A stretch of 6,543 nucleotides of DNA, taken from assembly GCA_003222935.1 (NCBI GenBank), contig QHXL01000167.1, forward strand, positions 1-6,543. The letters are read 5' to 3'. The translations under genes were made by a program, and so were the position numbers. How positions within the stretch are numbered: the stretch's first letter is position 1; each line of letters starts with the position of its first letter. Under the pieces are notes generated by a model. That model saw nothing but the letters and a program-made list of their open reading frames with translations. It did no database searches and was not told where the DNA came from. Below are positions 1 through 6,006 of the stretch, one piece after another. The stretch comes from Acidobacteriota bacterium. Lineage in GTDB: Bacteria > Acidobacteriota > Blastocatellia > Pyrinomonadales > Pyrinomonadaceae.

Positions 1-234
1 TACCGACGCGCGGCCGACCAGGCCATTCTCATATTTGACATAGAAATTGCGCGGGAAAACCAACCCTTGAACGCTCCAAAACTGATGGAAGTGATGGAGT
101 CGTACATCAGGCGAAACGCTTTGTCTGATCCGCATCAGCTCATTCCACTTCTCACTGACATGAGCACTGACGAGCACATTCCTCTGATGGCGCGTAACCA
201 CGCGTTGAGAATCATCAAGCAGATTCAGAAGTAG
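1..234 (+). CDS. C-terminal end of a helical protein of unknown function (5' end outside window)
   Basis: An open frame runs from the first base of the window to a TAG at 232-234, giving 77 residues that end in RIIKQIQK. There is no start codon, so the gene begins upstream of the window. The visible part is rich in Leu, Ile, Ala, Glu, Arg and Lys in amphipathic spacing and appears entirely alpha-helical, in a pattern reminiscent of HEAT/TPR-type helical hairpins (for example a stretch with HQLIPLLTDM followed by MARNHALRIIKQ). I recognise no family. Its last 20 bp overlap the 3' end of the convergent hydrolase gene. It is judged real because the frame is open throughout, its composition is protein-like and it ends just where the opposing gene ends. 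Function cannot be assigned. Confidence 0.6.
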   Translation, partial: YRRAADQAILIFDIEIARENQPLNAPKLMEVMESYIRRNALSDPHQLIPLLTDMSTDEHIPLMARNHALRIIKQIQK

Positions 235-1330
235 GAAAGCTGGTCTCCGCGAGTTGGCAAAACTCAAGGGCGCGATTCTCAGCCCAGAATCTATCTTCAT
301 CCTTGTTTGTGGCTGAAATGAATGCGACGTGGCCTCCGCGTTCAGTTGCGATCAAGAGCAAGTAAGGATTTTCTGTAAACAGAGCTTGTCGCATGGGTTC
401 AAACGGGATGAAGGGATCATCGACAGCGTGAATGATCAGCGTTGGAATACAAATCCGGTCAATTACCCGGACCGAACTTGATCGATAGTAATAGTCGTCA
501 GCATGGGCAAAGCCATTAGCCCGCGAAGTAAAGCGTTCGTCAAAATCTCGAATGGTTTTTATCTGGTCGAGATTGCTGATGTCGTAGCGTTCCGGAAACA
601 GCTTATGCTTTAGCCGAAGCCTTTGTTTTAGACTCCGCACAAAGTTCTTGTGATAAAGCCAGTTTGATGGGTGCAGAATCAGCGTGGTGCTTGCTTGTAA
701 GTCAACTGATGGTGAAACTGCGCACAGCGCCACGATTTCCGGTGGAGCACTTTCGCCATACTCGCCGGCAAGTTTCAGCAACATGTTTCCGCCGAGTGAA
801 AATCCGATCGCGTAAAGTCTGTTCAATCCATCCGTAGTAACGAGTTCTTCCAGCACAATGCGCAAGTCGTCGCTAAGTCCGCCGTGATACAGGGTCGGCG
901 TTAAATGTTCAGTGCCTCCGCAATTACGGTAGTTAACTCGTACGACGTTGAACCCTGCGCGATATGCTTTGTCGGCGAGTGACCACATGTAGACCGAACT
1001 GGTCGAGCCTTCCATTCCATGCCAGATCACCATCGTCGGATGTTCTTGCCGATCCTTGTGCCAGCGACAGTGCGCCAATACCTGTACGTCGGCAGCGACT
1101 TGAAAAAAACGCTCTTCATCGTCGGCGACAGTTGGCTTTAAGCGTCCTCGCCTGGGCCAGGCGTAGGCTCCGAGTGTTTGTGCGTGGCCACTTCGAAACA
1201 CCGGATGCACTTGGAATGGTTTGCTTTCGAATGCTGATGAGACTCTTTGCAGGAACGCATGGACTAGCTTGAGGTCTCGAGGCTCAGCTGGCGACTGGTC
1301 CGTTCCTAAGACTTGCGGATCTGAAGACAT
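215..1330 (-). CDS. yheT: YheT/EMBH-family alpha/beta-fold hydrolase
   Basis: This is a 371-aa serine hydrolase of the YheT/ABHD1-3 type (COG0429), a family of probable carboxylesterases with poorly known substrates. Visible landmarks, in order, are: the family entry motif around residues 43-60 (PVFRSGHAQTL); the oxyanion-hole HG at 104-105 within VIWHGMEGS; RVNYRNCGGTE at 131-141; the nucleophile elbow GFSLGGN with Ser178; the acid in HAVDDPFIP (Asp304 or Asp305); and the catalytic His334 in RGGHVAFI. The triad is therefore complete. No signal peptide is seen, so it is probably cytoplasmic. At 371 aa it is slightly longer than E. coli YheT (about 340), with extra residues at both ends. The ATG lies 6 bp after the stop of the POTRA gene and has no strong Shine-Dalgarno, so translation is probably coupled to that gene. 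Its 3' end overlaps the convergent gene by 20 bp. Family call is firm; substrate is unknown. Confidence 0.93.
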   Translation of the reverse strand: MSSDPQVLGTDQSPAEPRDLKLVHAFLQRVSSAFESKPFQVHPVFRSGHAQTLGAYAWPRRGRLKPTVADDEERFFQVAADVQVLAHCRWHKDRQEHPTMVIWHGMEGSTSSVYMWSLADKAYRAGFNVVRVNYRNCGGTEHLTPTLYHGGLSDDLRIVLEELVTTDGLNRLYAIGFSLGGNMLLKLAGEYGESAPPEIVALCAVSPSVDLQASTTLILHPSNWLYHKNFVRSLKQRLRLKHKLFPERYDISNLDQIKTIRDFDERFTSRANGFAHADDYYYRSSSVRVIDRICIPTLIIHAVDDPFIPFEPMRQALFTENPYLLLIATERGGHVAFISATNKDEDRFWAENRALEFCQLAETSFPTSESA

Positions 1331-1336
1331 TACGAC

Positions 1337-2644
1337 TCAGTTTGTCAGTTCGATTAAGACGTCGACCGTCAATGCCGTTCGATCGGGATTCGAATCCCAC
1401 TTCAGTTTCGGCGCTGGTTTGCCCTGTGCGCGTCGTTCCAGAAACATACTTCGCAAAATATCGGTCATCTCTTTCTTAGAAAACTGTTCGATGTAACCGG
1501 AATCATAAATATCGCCAGCCTTCAGTGCCCACTTCTCCATTATCGACTTGCTCACAGAATCCTGAAAGCCCTTCGTGGTCAGATGACCCATTTTGAACTG
1601 GGGTCCTTCGCGAACTTCTATCTTGAGGCTAACGGTCTGAGTATTATCGTCAAATTCCGGCGTGGCTCGCATCCCCGCCAGCAAATAACCTTTGCGTCCA
1701 TAAGCTTTCGGGATCTCTTTTTGTGCCCTGTCGATCTTTACACCGCTTGCAGGTTTGCCCGGCGACATATCGAGCACCGCATCAAGTTCCTGGACCGTCA
1801 GCGCGTGGATACCGCTCCAGTCGGCTTTGTTCCATGTATAGACCAGTCCTTCGTCTACCGGGATTGTCAGGTCAACGCCACTTTTGCAGGTGGCTGTTGC
1901 TTCTGGTTTTGCCAGCGGAGGGGAAAAAGCTGCTTTCCATTGGCCCACTTCACGATAAAGGGGAAACAAGGTGTTCAGCGAATGCAAACTGGCAAACTTG
2001 CTCGAATAGTCGGTTCCGATGAGTGGTTGTGAAGTCTCAATAAGTTTTGCTTCAGAAATATTTTTAGCGCCAGGGAAGTGAAGCGTGCAGATCGGCATGG
2101 GAATTCCGATTACGCTGAAGATGTGTTCCTGGGAGACGCTCGCAAACGAATCCTGCGACGCCATATAAGAGACCGTTGCTTCGATCCCTTTCTCGTGTAG
2201 AAACCTCTGAAGTGACTTGTTAATTCGTTCGACGGTATCGCCATTGTCGGGCGCTATCCCCGTGAACGAAGGAATATCGCGTTGGACGGCGGTGATCAGT
2301 TCGTTGTCGGAAAACCAAATGAAGTTGTCGAATATCACTCGAGACGTTGTGACTTTTGCTTCTTCAACGACAAACGTTATCGTTATCTGGTCGCGATTCG
2401 GTTTGGTGCGGTAGGCGACGTTTTTAAAGAAACCACTATCGAGGAGACGTTGCGCCGCAGCATCGAGTGCTGCAAGGTCGAACGGCTGGCCGGCCTTTAG
2501 TTCGGTTTTGAGAATCATCTCGTCGAGTGAGTATCGTTGCAGTCCTTCAAACTCGATCTTGGCGATCGTGAAAGCCTGTTGAGCTGAACAAGGTAGGGTG
2601 ATGGCTAACAGAAGTATTAACCACACTGCGATTCGCTGGGGCAT
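1337..2644 (-). CDS. Exported multi-POTRA protein lacking a beta-barrel (BamA-like periplasmic part)
   Basis: The product has 435 aa. A type I signal peptide is evident: MPQR, a hydrophobic core at about 6-18, and a probable cut after CSA (residue 21). C19 is not in a good lipobox, because proline precedes it. The first POTRA domain is clear at about 25-95: IAKIEFEGLQRYSLDEM, LKAGQPFD, RLLDSGFFKNVAY, then a closing ITFVVEEA strand. Weaker units with the same beta-alpha-alpha-beta-beta rhythm can be read at about 101-160, 185-265, 267-346 (ending VSLKIEVREGPQF) and 348-432 (LTTKGFQDSV, LKAGDIYDSGYI). Five POTRAs is the BamA number, but BamA carries a barrel of nearly 400 residues after them. 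Here the protein stops and the hydrolase starts 6 bp later. POTRA domains bind unfolded outer-membrane proteins or partner proteins in the periplasm; that role here is inferred. It is first gene of the operon with yheT and divergent from the 178-aa gene. Confidence 0.85.
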   Translation of the reverse strand: MPQRIAVWLILLLAITLPCSAQQAFTIAKIEFEGLQRYSLDEMILKTELKAGQPFDLAALDAAAQRLLDSGFFKNVAYRTKPNRDQITITFVVEEAKVTTSRVIFDNFIWFSDNELITAVQRDIPSFTGIAPDNGDTVERINKSLQRFLHEKGIEATVSYMASQDSFASVSQEHIFSVIGIPMPICTLHFPGAKNISEAKLIETSQPLIGTDYSSKFASLHSLNTLFPLYREVGQWKAAFSPPLAKPEATATCKSGVDLTIPVDEGLVYTWNKADWSGIHALTVQELDAVLDMSPGKPASGVKIDRAQKEIPKAYGRKGYLLAGMRATPEFDDNTQTVSLKIEVREGPQFKMGHLTTKGFQDSVSKSIMEKWALKAGDIYDSGYIEQFSKKEMTDILRSMFLERRAQGKPAPKLKWDSNPDRTALTVDVLIELTN

Positions 2645-2669
2645 AAGACAAGTTTAGCGCAAGGTGCCT

Positions 2670-2738
2670 TGTCCGACGAACTTTAGTTTGTCGATCTGTG
2701 GTAGATCAGGATCACGACAAACTAAAGTTCGTCGGACA
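2670..2738. repeat. REP-like inverted doublet (24-bp perfect arms, 21-nt loop)
   Basis: Positions 2670-2693 and 2715-2738 are exact reverse complements (24 of 24), separated by 21 nt. Each arm is also a small hairpin in itself: GACGAAC, loop TTTA, GTTTGTC, with one G-T wobble. The unit is therefore a pair of short palindromes in head-to-head orientation, as in REP doublets/BIMEs. The loop holds a further small palindrome, GATCT-GTGGT-AGATC, at 2693-2707. It is not followed by a T-run and sits between two divergent genes, so it does not look like a rho-independent terminator. It occupies most of the 112-bp gap that must hold both promoters. Whether it recurs in the genome cannot be seen here. 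Confidence 0.8.
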
Positions 2739-2750
2739 TTCGTCGGACAT
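2729..2750. repeat. 11-bp perfect tandem duplication at the end of the palindrome
   Basis: TCGTCGGACAT occurs at 2729-2739 and again directly after at 2740-2750. The first copy is the outer part of the right arm of the inverted doublet. The second leads to within 6 bp of the ATG at 2757. It looks like a target-site or slippage duplication of the element's end, or a partial extra repeat unit. Confidence 0.75.
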
Positions 2751-2756
2751 CGAGAA

Positions 2757-3293
2757 ATGAATCAGCTAAACAAATCCGAATTAATTCTCGATACCTGGGA
2801 AAGCCTTGATCGAAATTCCGCTGGGGCAGACGAATTAATGTTGATTCAAGAGAAATTGGAGGCAGAGTTGGGTCAAGGCGCAGTCGAGAGTCCGGCCAGC
2901 ATTGCTCGAACGCTTGCGGACGAAGGAGTGCCACTCCATCACCCGGGAGTTCTGGAAGCTGACAGCGCCTGGCGCGAAAGGCGCATTAATCGATTATTTC
3001 AGCCGGAAGAATTTTCCTGGGACTCGCTGGAACCAGCCTTACTGTCGATGGCCAAACTGGAAAATCTCCGGCAGCAACTGGTGGGTGAAGGGGACGAAGA
3101 AAGCGTTAAGAGTCTCGCTGAATACGGTCGGCAGCTAAAACGCCGGCTCAGCCGCTCTCCCGCCAACAGTTCAATTCTTGCTGCGGAAGTGGTTCAATGG
3201 CTCGCCATATGGCTCCAGACACCCGACATTTTGACCGATTGGCTGGCGCTACGACAAAAATCCCAGGATTTTGCTCGAAAATTTGGTTCCTAA
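2757..3293 (+). CDS. Conserved-looking hypothetical protein, 178 aa
   Basis: I do not recognise a named domain. The ATG at 2757 (MNQLNKSE) is preferred over the upstream GTG at 2664, because that longer frame would translate the palindromic repeat. The Shine-Dalgarno is weak (GAG only 2 nt before the ATG). The product has 178 aa, is charged, mostly helical and lacks a signal peptide or membrane segment, so it is probably cytoplasmic. Residues 27-65 contain an acidic helix (LIQEKLEAEL) and then SPASIARTLADEGVPLHHPGVLEAD, a helix-turn-helix-sized block. Residues 90-135 are an amphipathic helix ending in a basic KRRLSR. A Trp-rich segment (WLAIWL, DWLALR) lies at 148-166. The sigma factor gene follows 82 bp later on the same strand with no visible terminator between, so co-transcription is possible. 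No function can be proposed with confidence. Confidence 0.8.
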   Translation: MNQLNKSELILDTWESLDRNSAGADELMLIQEKLEAELGQGAVESPASIARTLADEGVPLHHPGVLEADSAWRERRINRLFQPEEFSWDSLEPALLSMAKLENLRQQLVGEGDEESVKSLAEYGRQLKRRLSRSPANSSILAAEVVQWLAIWLQTPDILTDWLALRQKSQDFARKFGS

Positions 3294-3375
3294 GCTCCGG
3301 AGATTCTGGAACTTTCAAGAGTCTACGAGCGAATAACCTTTGACCGGCAAGGATCGGCCAGGTCGTCAATTCTCG

Positions 3376-3993
3376 ATGAAACCAAAGAGTGATCTAACAG
3401 ACTCTGAATTGCTTTGTTTGATGCTGTCTGGCGACGAGGACGCATTCTCGTTGTTGTACCGTCGACGACAGGGTGGGATCTATCGATTCGCCTTGCAGAT
3501 GAGTGGGTCACAGCAAGTGGCGGAGGATGTCACTCAAGATGTGTTTATTTTTCTGATTAAGGACGGCCACGTCTTCGACGCGACCAAGGGCTCGCTTAGC
3601 TCGTTTCTCTTTGGAGTGGCTCGAAATTACGTGTTGAGGCGCTTTCGCGGCGATCAGTCGACCGTGCCTTTCGCCGACGATGAGGACGACCAACCGTTCG
3701 ATCCAATGTGCGACGAACCCGGGCCGCTTGATGATCTGACCAGGGCTGAGACCATTGAAAATGTTCGTCGAGCAGTGTTGAGTTTGCCGGAAAGGTATCG
3801 TGAAGTAGTAGTGCTGTGTGAATTGCAGGAACTTAGTTACGTAGAGACGGCCGAAATTCTTGGTTGCGCAATCGGAACGGTGCGTTCGCGACTGCACAGG
3901 GCCCGGGCCTTGTTGCTCGCGAAGTTGAAACCGGTTCCGGAATCAGTTGAGCAAAGTTCGGCAGGTGTTGAGACGGTGAGGTGTTTCGCATGA
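3376..3993 (+). CDS. ECF-type RNA polymerase sigma factor
   Basis: The product is 205 aa, a usual length for a group 4 (extracytoplasmic function) sigma factor. Region 2 spans about 11-92: LLCLMLSGDEDAFSLLYRR, then AEDVTQDVFIFLI (core binding and -10 recognition), then GSLSSFLFGVARNYVLRRFR. An acidic linker at 100-120 (DDEDD) separates it from region 4 at about 125-184. There LPERYREVVVLCELQ is followed by the helix-turn-helix LSYVETAEILGCAIGTVRSR and LHRAR, which would contact the -35 element. There is no region 1.1 or 3. The ATG at 3376 is chosen over an in-frame TTG at 3340, since the protein begins in family style (MKPKSDLTDSELL). Its stop overlaps the anti-sigma start as ATGA, indicating coupled, roughly equal synthesis of the pair. 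Regulation by the adjacent anti-sigma factor is the expected mode; the stimulus and regulon are unknown. Confidence 0.96.
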   Translation: MKPKSDLTDSELLCLMLSGDEDAFSLLYRRRQGGIYRFALQMSGSQQVAEDVTQDVFIFLIKDGHVFDATKGSLSSFLFGVARNYVLRRFRGDQSTVPFADDEDDQPFDPMCDEPGPLDDLTRAETIENVRRAVLSLPERYREVVVLCELQELSYVETAEILGCAIGTVRSRLHRARALLLAKLKPVPESVEQSSAGVETVRCFA

Positions 3994-4787
3994 ACTGTCA
4001 AAAATTTGAAAGCGTTGCAGGTGAGTTCGCTCGTGGCCAGATGATGGAAGCGGAACTGCGCAGCGAAGCAATCGCGCACACGTCCGGCTGCGCAACTTGT
4101 GCGTCGCTTTTGCGTGATGAAGAGCTGTTGATGCGCGGGTTGCGCTCGCTCGCTGCGGATATGAGTTCATTGGAGGCTTCAAGCTCGAGTGAAGCGCGGT
4201 TGTTGAATGCATTTAGGCAACGACAAGTTGTCGTGCCGTTACCAGTGTCGAGGACAAATCGCGCGATTTGGTTGACGGCTGTTGCCGCGCTCTTCTTGCT
4301 CGTCTTCAGTTTGGTTGCTTTTAGATGGCGAGACAGTTCGAACGAGACGCCAGCGCAGCAGGTTACTGCTCCTCAACCTGTACAGCGTGATGAAACCGTG
4401 GCCGTCGATAAGAACCCCGAACCAGAGTCCCAAAAAGAGATTGGGCCAGGTGAGTCGCACAAACGAACGCCTCGTAGGAATCTCAGCAACAGTCTGGCGT
4501 TCAATGCGCGAGCCAAAGGATCTCGAAATCGAAATAGCAATGTCGCGGCGAACCACGTTTCGAGTGAAGTGGCAACCGACTTTCTACCACTGGGTTATAT
4601 GAACGCAACAACGTTCCAGGATGGTGGGCAAATAGTCCGGGTTGAATTACCTCGAGCGCGACTGGCCAGCTTTGGGATTCCCGTCAACATGGATCGCTTC
4701 AACGAACGGGTCAAGGCAGACATTTTGGTAAGTGTTGATGGAACTGCTCGCGCTATACGGTTTGTGCAAGAAAAACGATTGGAATAA
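3990..4787 (+). CDS. Membrane-anchored anti-sigma factor with zinc-motif N-terminus
   Basis: The product is 265 aa with three parts. The cytoplasmic N-terminus carries the zinc anti-sigma signature H-x3-C-x2-C at His30, Cys34 and Cys37 (HTSGCATC), within the helical domain that clamps the cognate sigma factor. One transmembrane helix follows at about 92-112 (AIWLTAVAALFLLVF, then FRWR). The rest would lie outside the membrane: a low-complexity Pro/Glu/Gln and then Arg/Asn/Ser linker at about 115-190, and a folded C-terminal domain at 195-262 with VRVELPRARLASFGIPV and ADILVSVDGTARAIRFVQ. I recall this last module at the end of acidobacterial and myxobacterial anti-sigma proteins, but I have no name for it. 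The ATG at 3990 has a good GAGG at 3978-3981, 8 nt upstream, and overlaps the sigma stop; an in-frame GTG at 3981 is less likely. It probably releases the sigma factor upon an envelope signal. Confidence 0.92.
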   Translation: MNCQKFESVAGEFARGQMMEAELRSEAIAHTSGCATCASLLRDEELLMRGLRSLAADMSSLEASSSSEARLLNAFRQRQVVVPLPVSRTNRAIWLTAVAALFLLVFSLVAFRWRDSSNETPAQQVTAPQPVQRDETVAVDKNPEPESQKEIGPGESHKRTPRRNLSNSLAFNARAKGSRNRNSNVAANHVSSEVATDFLPLGYMNATTFQDGGQIVRVELPRARLASFGIPVNMDRFNERVKADILVSVDGTARAIRFVQEKRLE

Positions 4788-4804
4788 TTGGGCCAGGTGT
4801 TCGA

Positions 4805-4827
4805 AAGGAAAGAGAGAGAGAGAGAGA
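4805..4827 (+). promoter_or_regulatory. Ribosome-binding region made of a (AG)8 dinucleotide repeat
   Basis: The ATG at 4827 is preceded by AAGGAA (4805-4810) and then an uninterrupted alternating AG run from 4811 into the A of the start codon (17 nt). AAGGA is the best Shine-Dalgarno, but it lies further from the ATG (about 16 nt) than usual. The GAGAG units nearer the start could serve as a weaker site. A change in repeat number would change this spacing. Confidence 0.65.
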
Positions 4828-5861
4828 TGAAAAGAATATTAACAATCCTTGGTGCGGCGACTTGTGCAGTGATGACACTCGCGACGATCGTTTCGTTTGC
4901 ACAACAAAACACGGTTGTAGTGAAACAACGTATCGAGCAGTCTCAGGAGGGCGTGCCTGGACCGCCGCTTCCTGATAAAGACTTTATTTTTGTTGCGTCT
5001 GAAGTGAACTTTGGTGGCAAGGTGGTGAAGGGAGCGCCCTACTCGGCTCAGGCAGTCACCAAAACAATCCAGACCCTGGGCGATGGCAATCGCATAATTA
5101 ACGAATCAACAAGTGTCCAGTATCGCGACAGTGAAGGTCGCACCCGGCGTGAACAAACGATTACGATGCATGGACCACTCGCCGGGGGTGGAGAACCGCT
5201 GCAAACCATCTTCATCAATGATCCTGTTGCTGGCGTTACGTATTCACTCGACTCTCGCACTCACGTGGCTCGCAAAAGCGTCCCTATGAAAGGAACGTGG
5301 GTTGGTCCTGACGGGCAGGGAACTGCTGGTCCGGGAACTGCCGGTCAAAGATTCGAATTCAAAATTGAAAACGCTCCGTCAGGCAGTTCCATGACGAGAG
5401 TTTCACCGGATGGACCCCCGCCAGGAGTTCCCGGGCCTGGGTCAGAATTGCGTCAACTTAAAGTACAAACGGAGTTGGCTGCTACCGGCGGGGCCTATAC
5501 ATTCCATATGAGCAGGGACGATGAGAACGCAGTTAAGGAGCAGTTAGGCAAACAGAGTTTCGACGGCGTTGAGGCCGAAGGCACGAGGACAACAATCACC
5601 ATCCCGGCAGGTGAGATTGGCAACGAGCGAGAAATTCAAATTGTGAGTGAGCGTTGGTATTCAGCGGCTTTGCAGATGGTTGTCATGACGCGTCACAGTG
5701 ATCCCCGAAATGGCGAAACTACCTATCGCCTGACGAATATCAATCGAGTTGAACCTGATAGGACGCTTTTTGAGGTTCCTGCTGGTTTTACGATCAAGGA
5801 AGGTTTCGGAGGCATCGTTGCTCCACTGGGGCAGCCGTCGAAAGTGCGGAAACCGGAATAG
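4827..5861 (+). CDS. Secreted/periplasmic protein of unknown function, third gene of the sigma operon
   Basis: The product is 344 aa when started at the ATG 4827; an in-frame TTG directly after the anti-sigma stop (4788) would place charged residues before the signal peptide and is rejected. The signal peptide has KR, a hydrophobic stretch at 4-23 and probable cleavage after SFA (residue 25). The mature part is beta-rich. Residues 60-112 contain GGKVVKGAPYSAQAVT and YRDSEGRTRREQT; 126-142 contain IFINDPVAGVTYSLD. A Gly/Pro-rich hinge lies at 159-206 (GTAGPGTAG, PPPGVPGPG). Closing strands at 275-324 contain ERWYSAALQMVVMTRHSD, TTYRLTNIN and LFEVPAGFTI. These last strands resemble the end of LolA/RseB-type folds, but the resemblance is only by eye. 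I recall similar proteins from Acidobacteriota, without a function. It is 39 bp downstream of the anti-sigma gene and followed by a terminator. Confidence 0.85.
   Translation: MKRILTILGAATCAVMTLATIVSFAQQNTVVVKQRIEQSQEGVPGPPLPDKDFIFVASEVNFGGKVVKGAPYSAQAVTKTIQTLGDGNRIINESTSVQYRDSEGRTRREQTITMHGPLAGGGEPLQTIFINDPVAGVTYSLDSRTHVARKSVPMKGTWVGPDGQGTAGPGTAGQRFEFKIENAPSGSSMTRVSPDGPPPGVPGPGSELRQLKVQTELAATGGAYTFHMSRDDENAVKEQLGKQSFDGVEAEGTRTTITIPAGEIGNEREIQIVSERWYSAALQMVVMTRHSDPRNGETTYRLTNINRVEPDRTLFEVPAGFTIKEGFGGIVAPLGQPSKVRKPE
5318..5346 (+). repeat. 15-bp period tandem repeat inside the secreted-protein gene
   Basis: GGGAACTGCTGGTC (5318-5331) recurs one period later as GGGAACTGCCGGTC (5333-5346), with one mismatch in 14. 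It encodes the in-frame repeat GTAGPGTAG of the glycine-rich hinge. Because the period is a multiple of three, copy-number change would lengthen or shorten the hinge without a frameshift. Confidence 0.6.
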
Positions 5862-5895
5862 AATCGGGAAAGCTACGTCGTTAGGAACCCGAACC

Positions 5896-5934
5896 GGGCC
5901 ACTCGCTTTGACCGCGAGTGGCCCTTTTGTATTT
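5896..5934 (+). terminator. Rho-independent terminator of the sigma operon
   Basis: A perfect 11-bp GC-rich stem (GGGCCACTCGC at 5896-5906 with its complement at 5914-5924) encloses a 7-nt loop and is followed by TTTTGTATTT. It lies 34 bp after the stop of the secreted-protein gene, the expected place to end the sigma/anti-sigma/secreted transcript. Confidence 0.88.
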
Positions 5935-5949
5935 CTCTGCCGGCCCACT

Positions 5950-5985
5950 AAAAAAGGCAGCGAAGAGATTCGCTGCCTTTTGCTT
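5950..5985 (-). terminator. Rho-independent terminator of the EF-G gene, probably bidirectional
   Basis: A 13-bp perfect stem (5952-5964 with 5969-5981) closes a 4-nt loop. The core is GGCAGCGAA with its complement, flanked by six A on the left and four T on the right. Read on the minus strand, the core stem is followed by six T, 25 bp after the final in-frame stop of the normal EF-G tail. Read on the plus strand it ends in TTTTGCTT and could back up the preceding terminator. Confidence 0.85.
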
Positions 5986-6006
5986 GATACGCTGGTCCGC
6001 CGAGTC

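Noticed and set aside
1583..2032. Plus-strand open frame of about 150 codons
   Set aside because: It is antisense to the POTRA gene, has Cys/Arg/Phe-rich unnatural composition and no ribosome-binding site.
2670..2738. The 24-bp inverted repeat as a transcription terminator
   Set aside because: There is no T-run on either side, and it lies between two divergent gene starts rather than after a gene end.
2664..2756. N-terminal extension of the 178-aa protein from a GTG at 2664
   Set aside because: The extra 31 codons would be read straight through the palindromic repeat, whereas an ATG directly after the repeat gives a normal protein start.
3308..3337. GGAACTT at 3308-3314 as the -35 box of an ECF autoregulated promoter for the sigma gene
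   Set aside because: It matches the sigma-E type -35 and is well placed, but no convincing -10 lies 15-17 bp downstream; the TCTA at 3322 is far too close.
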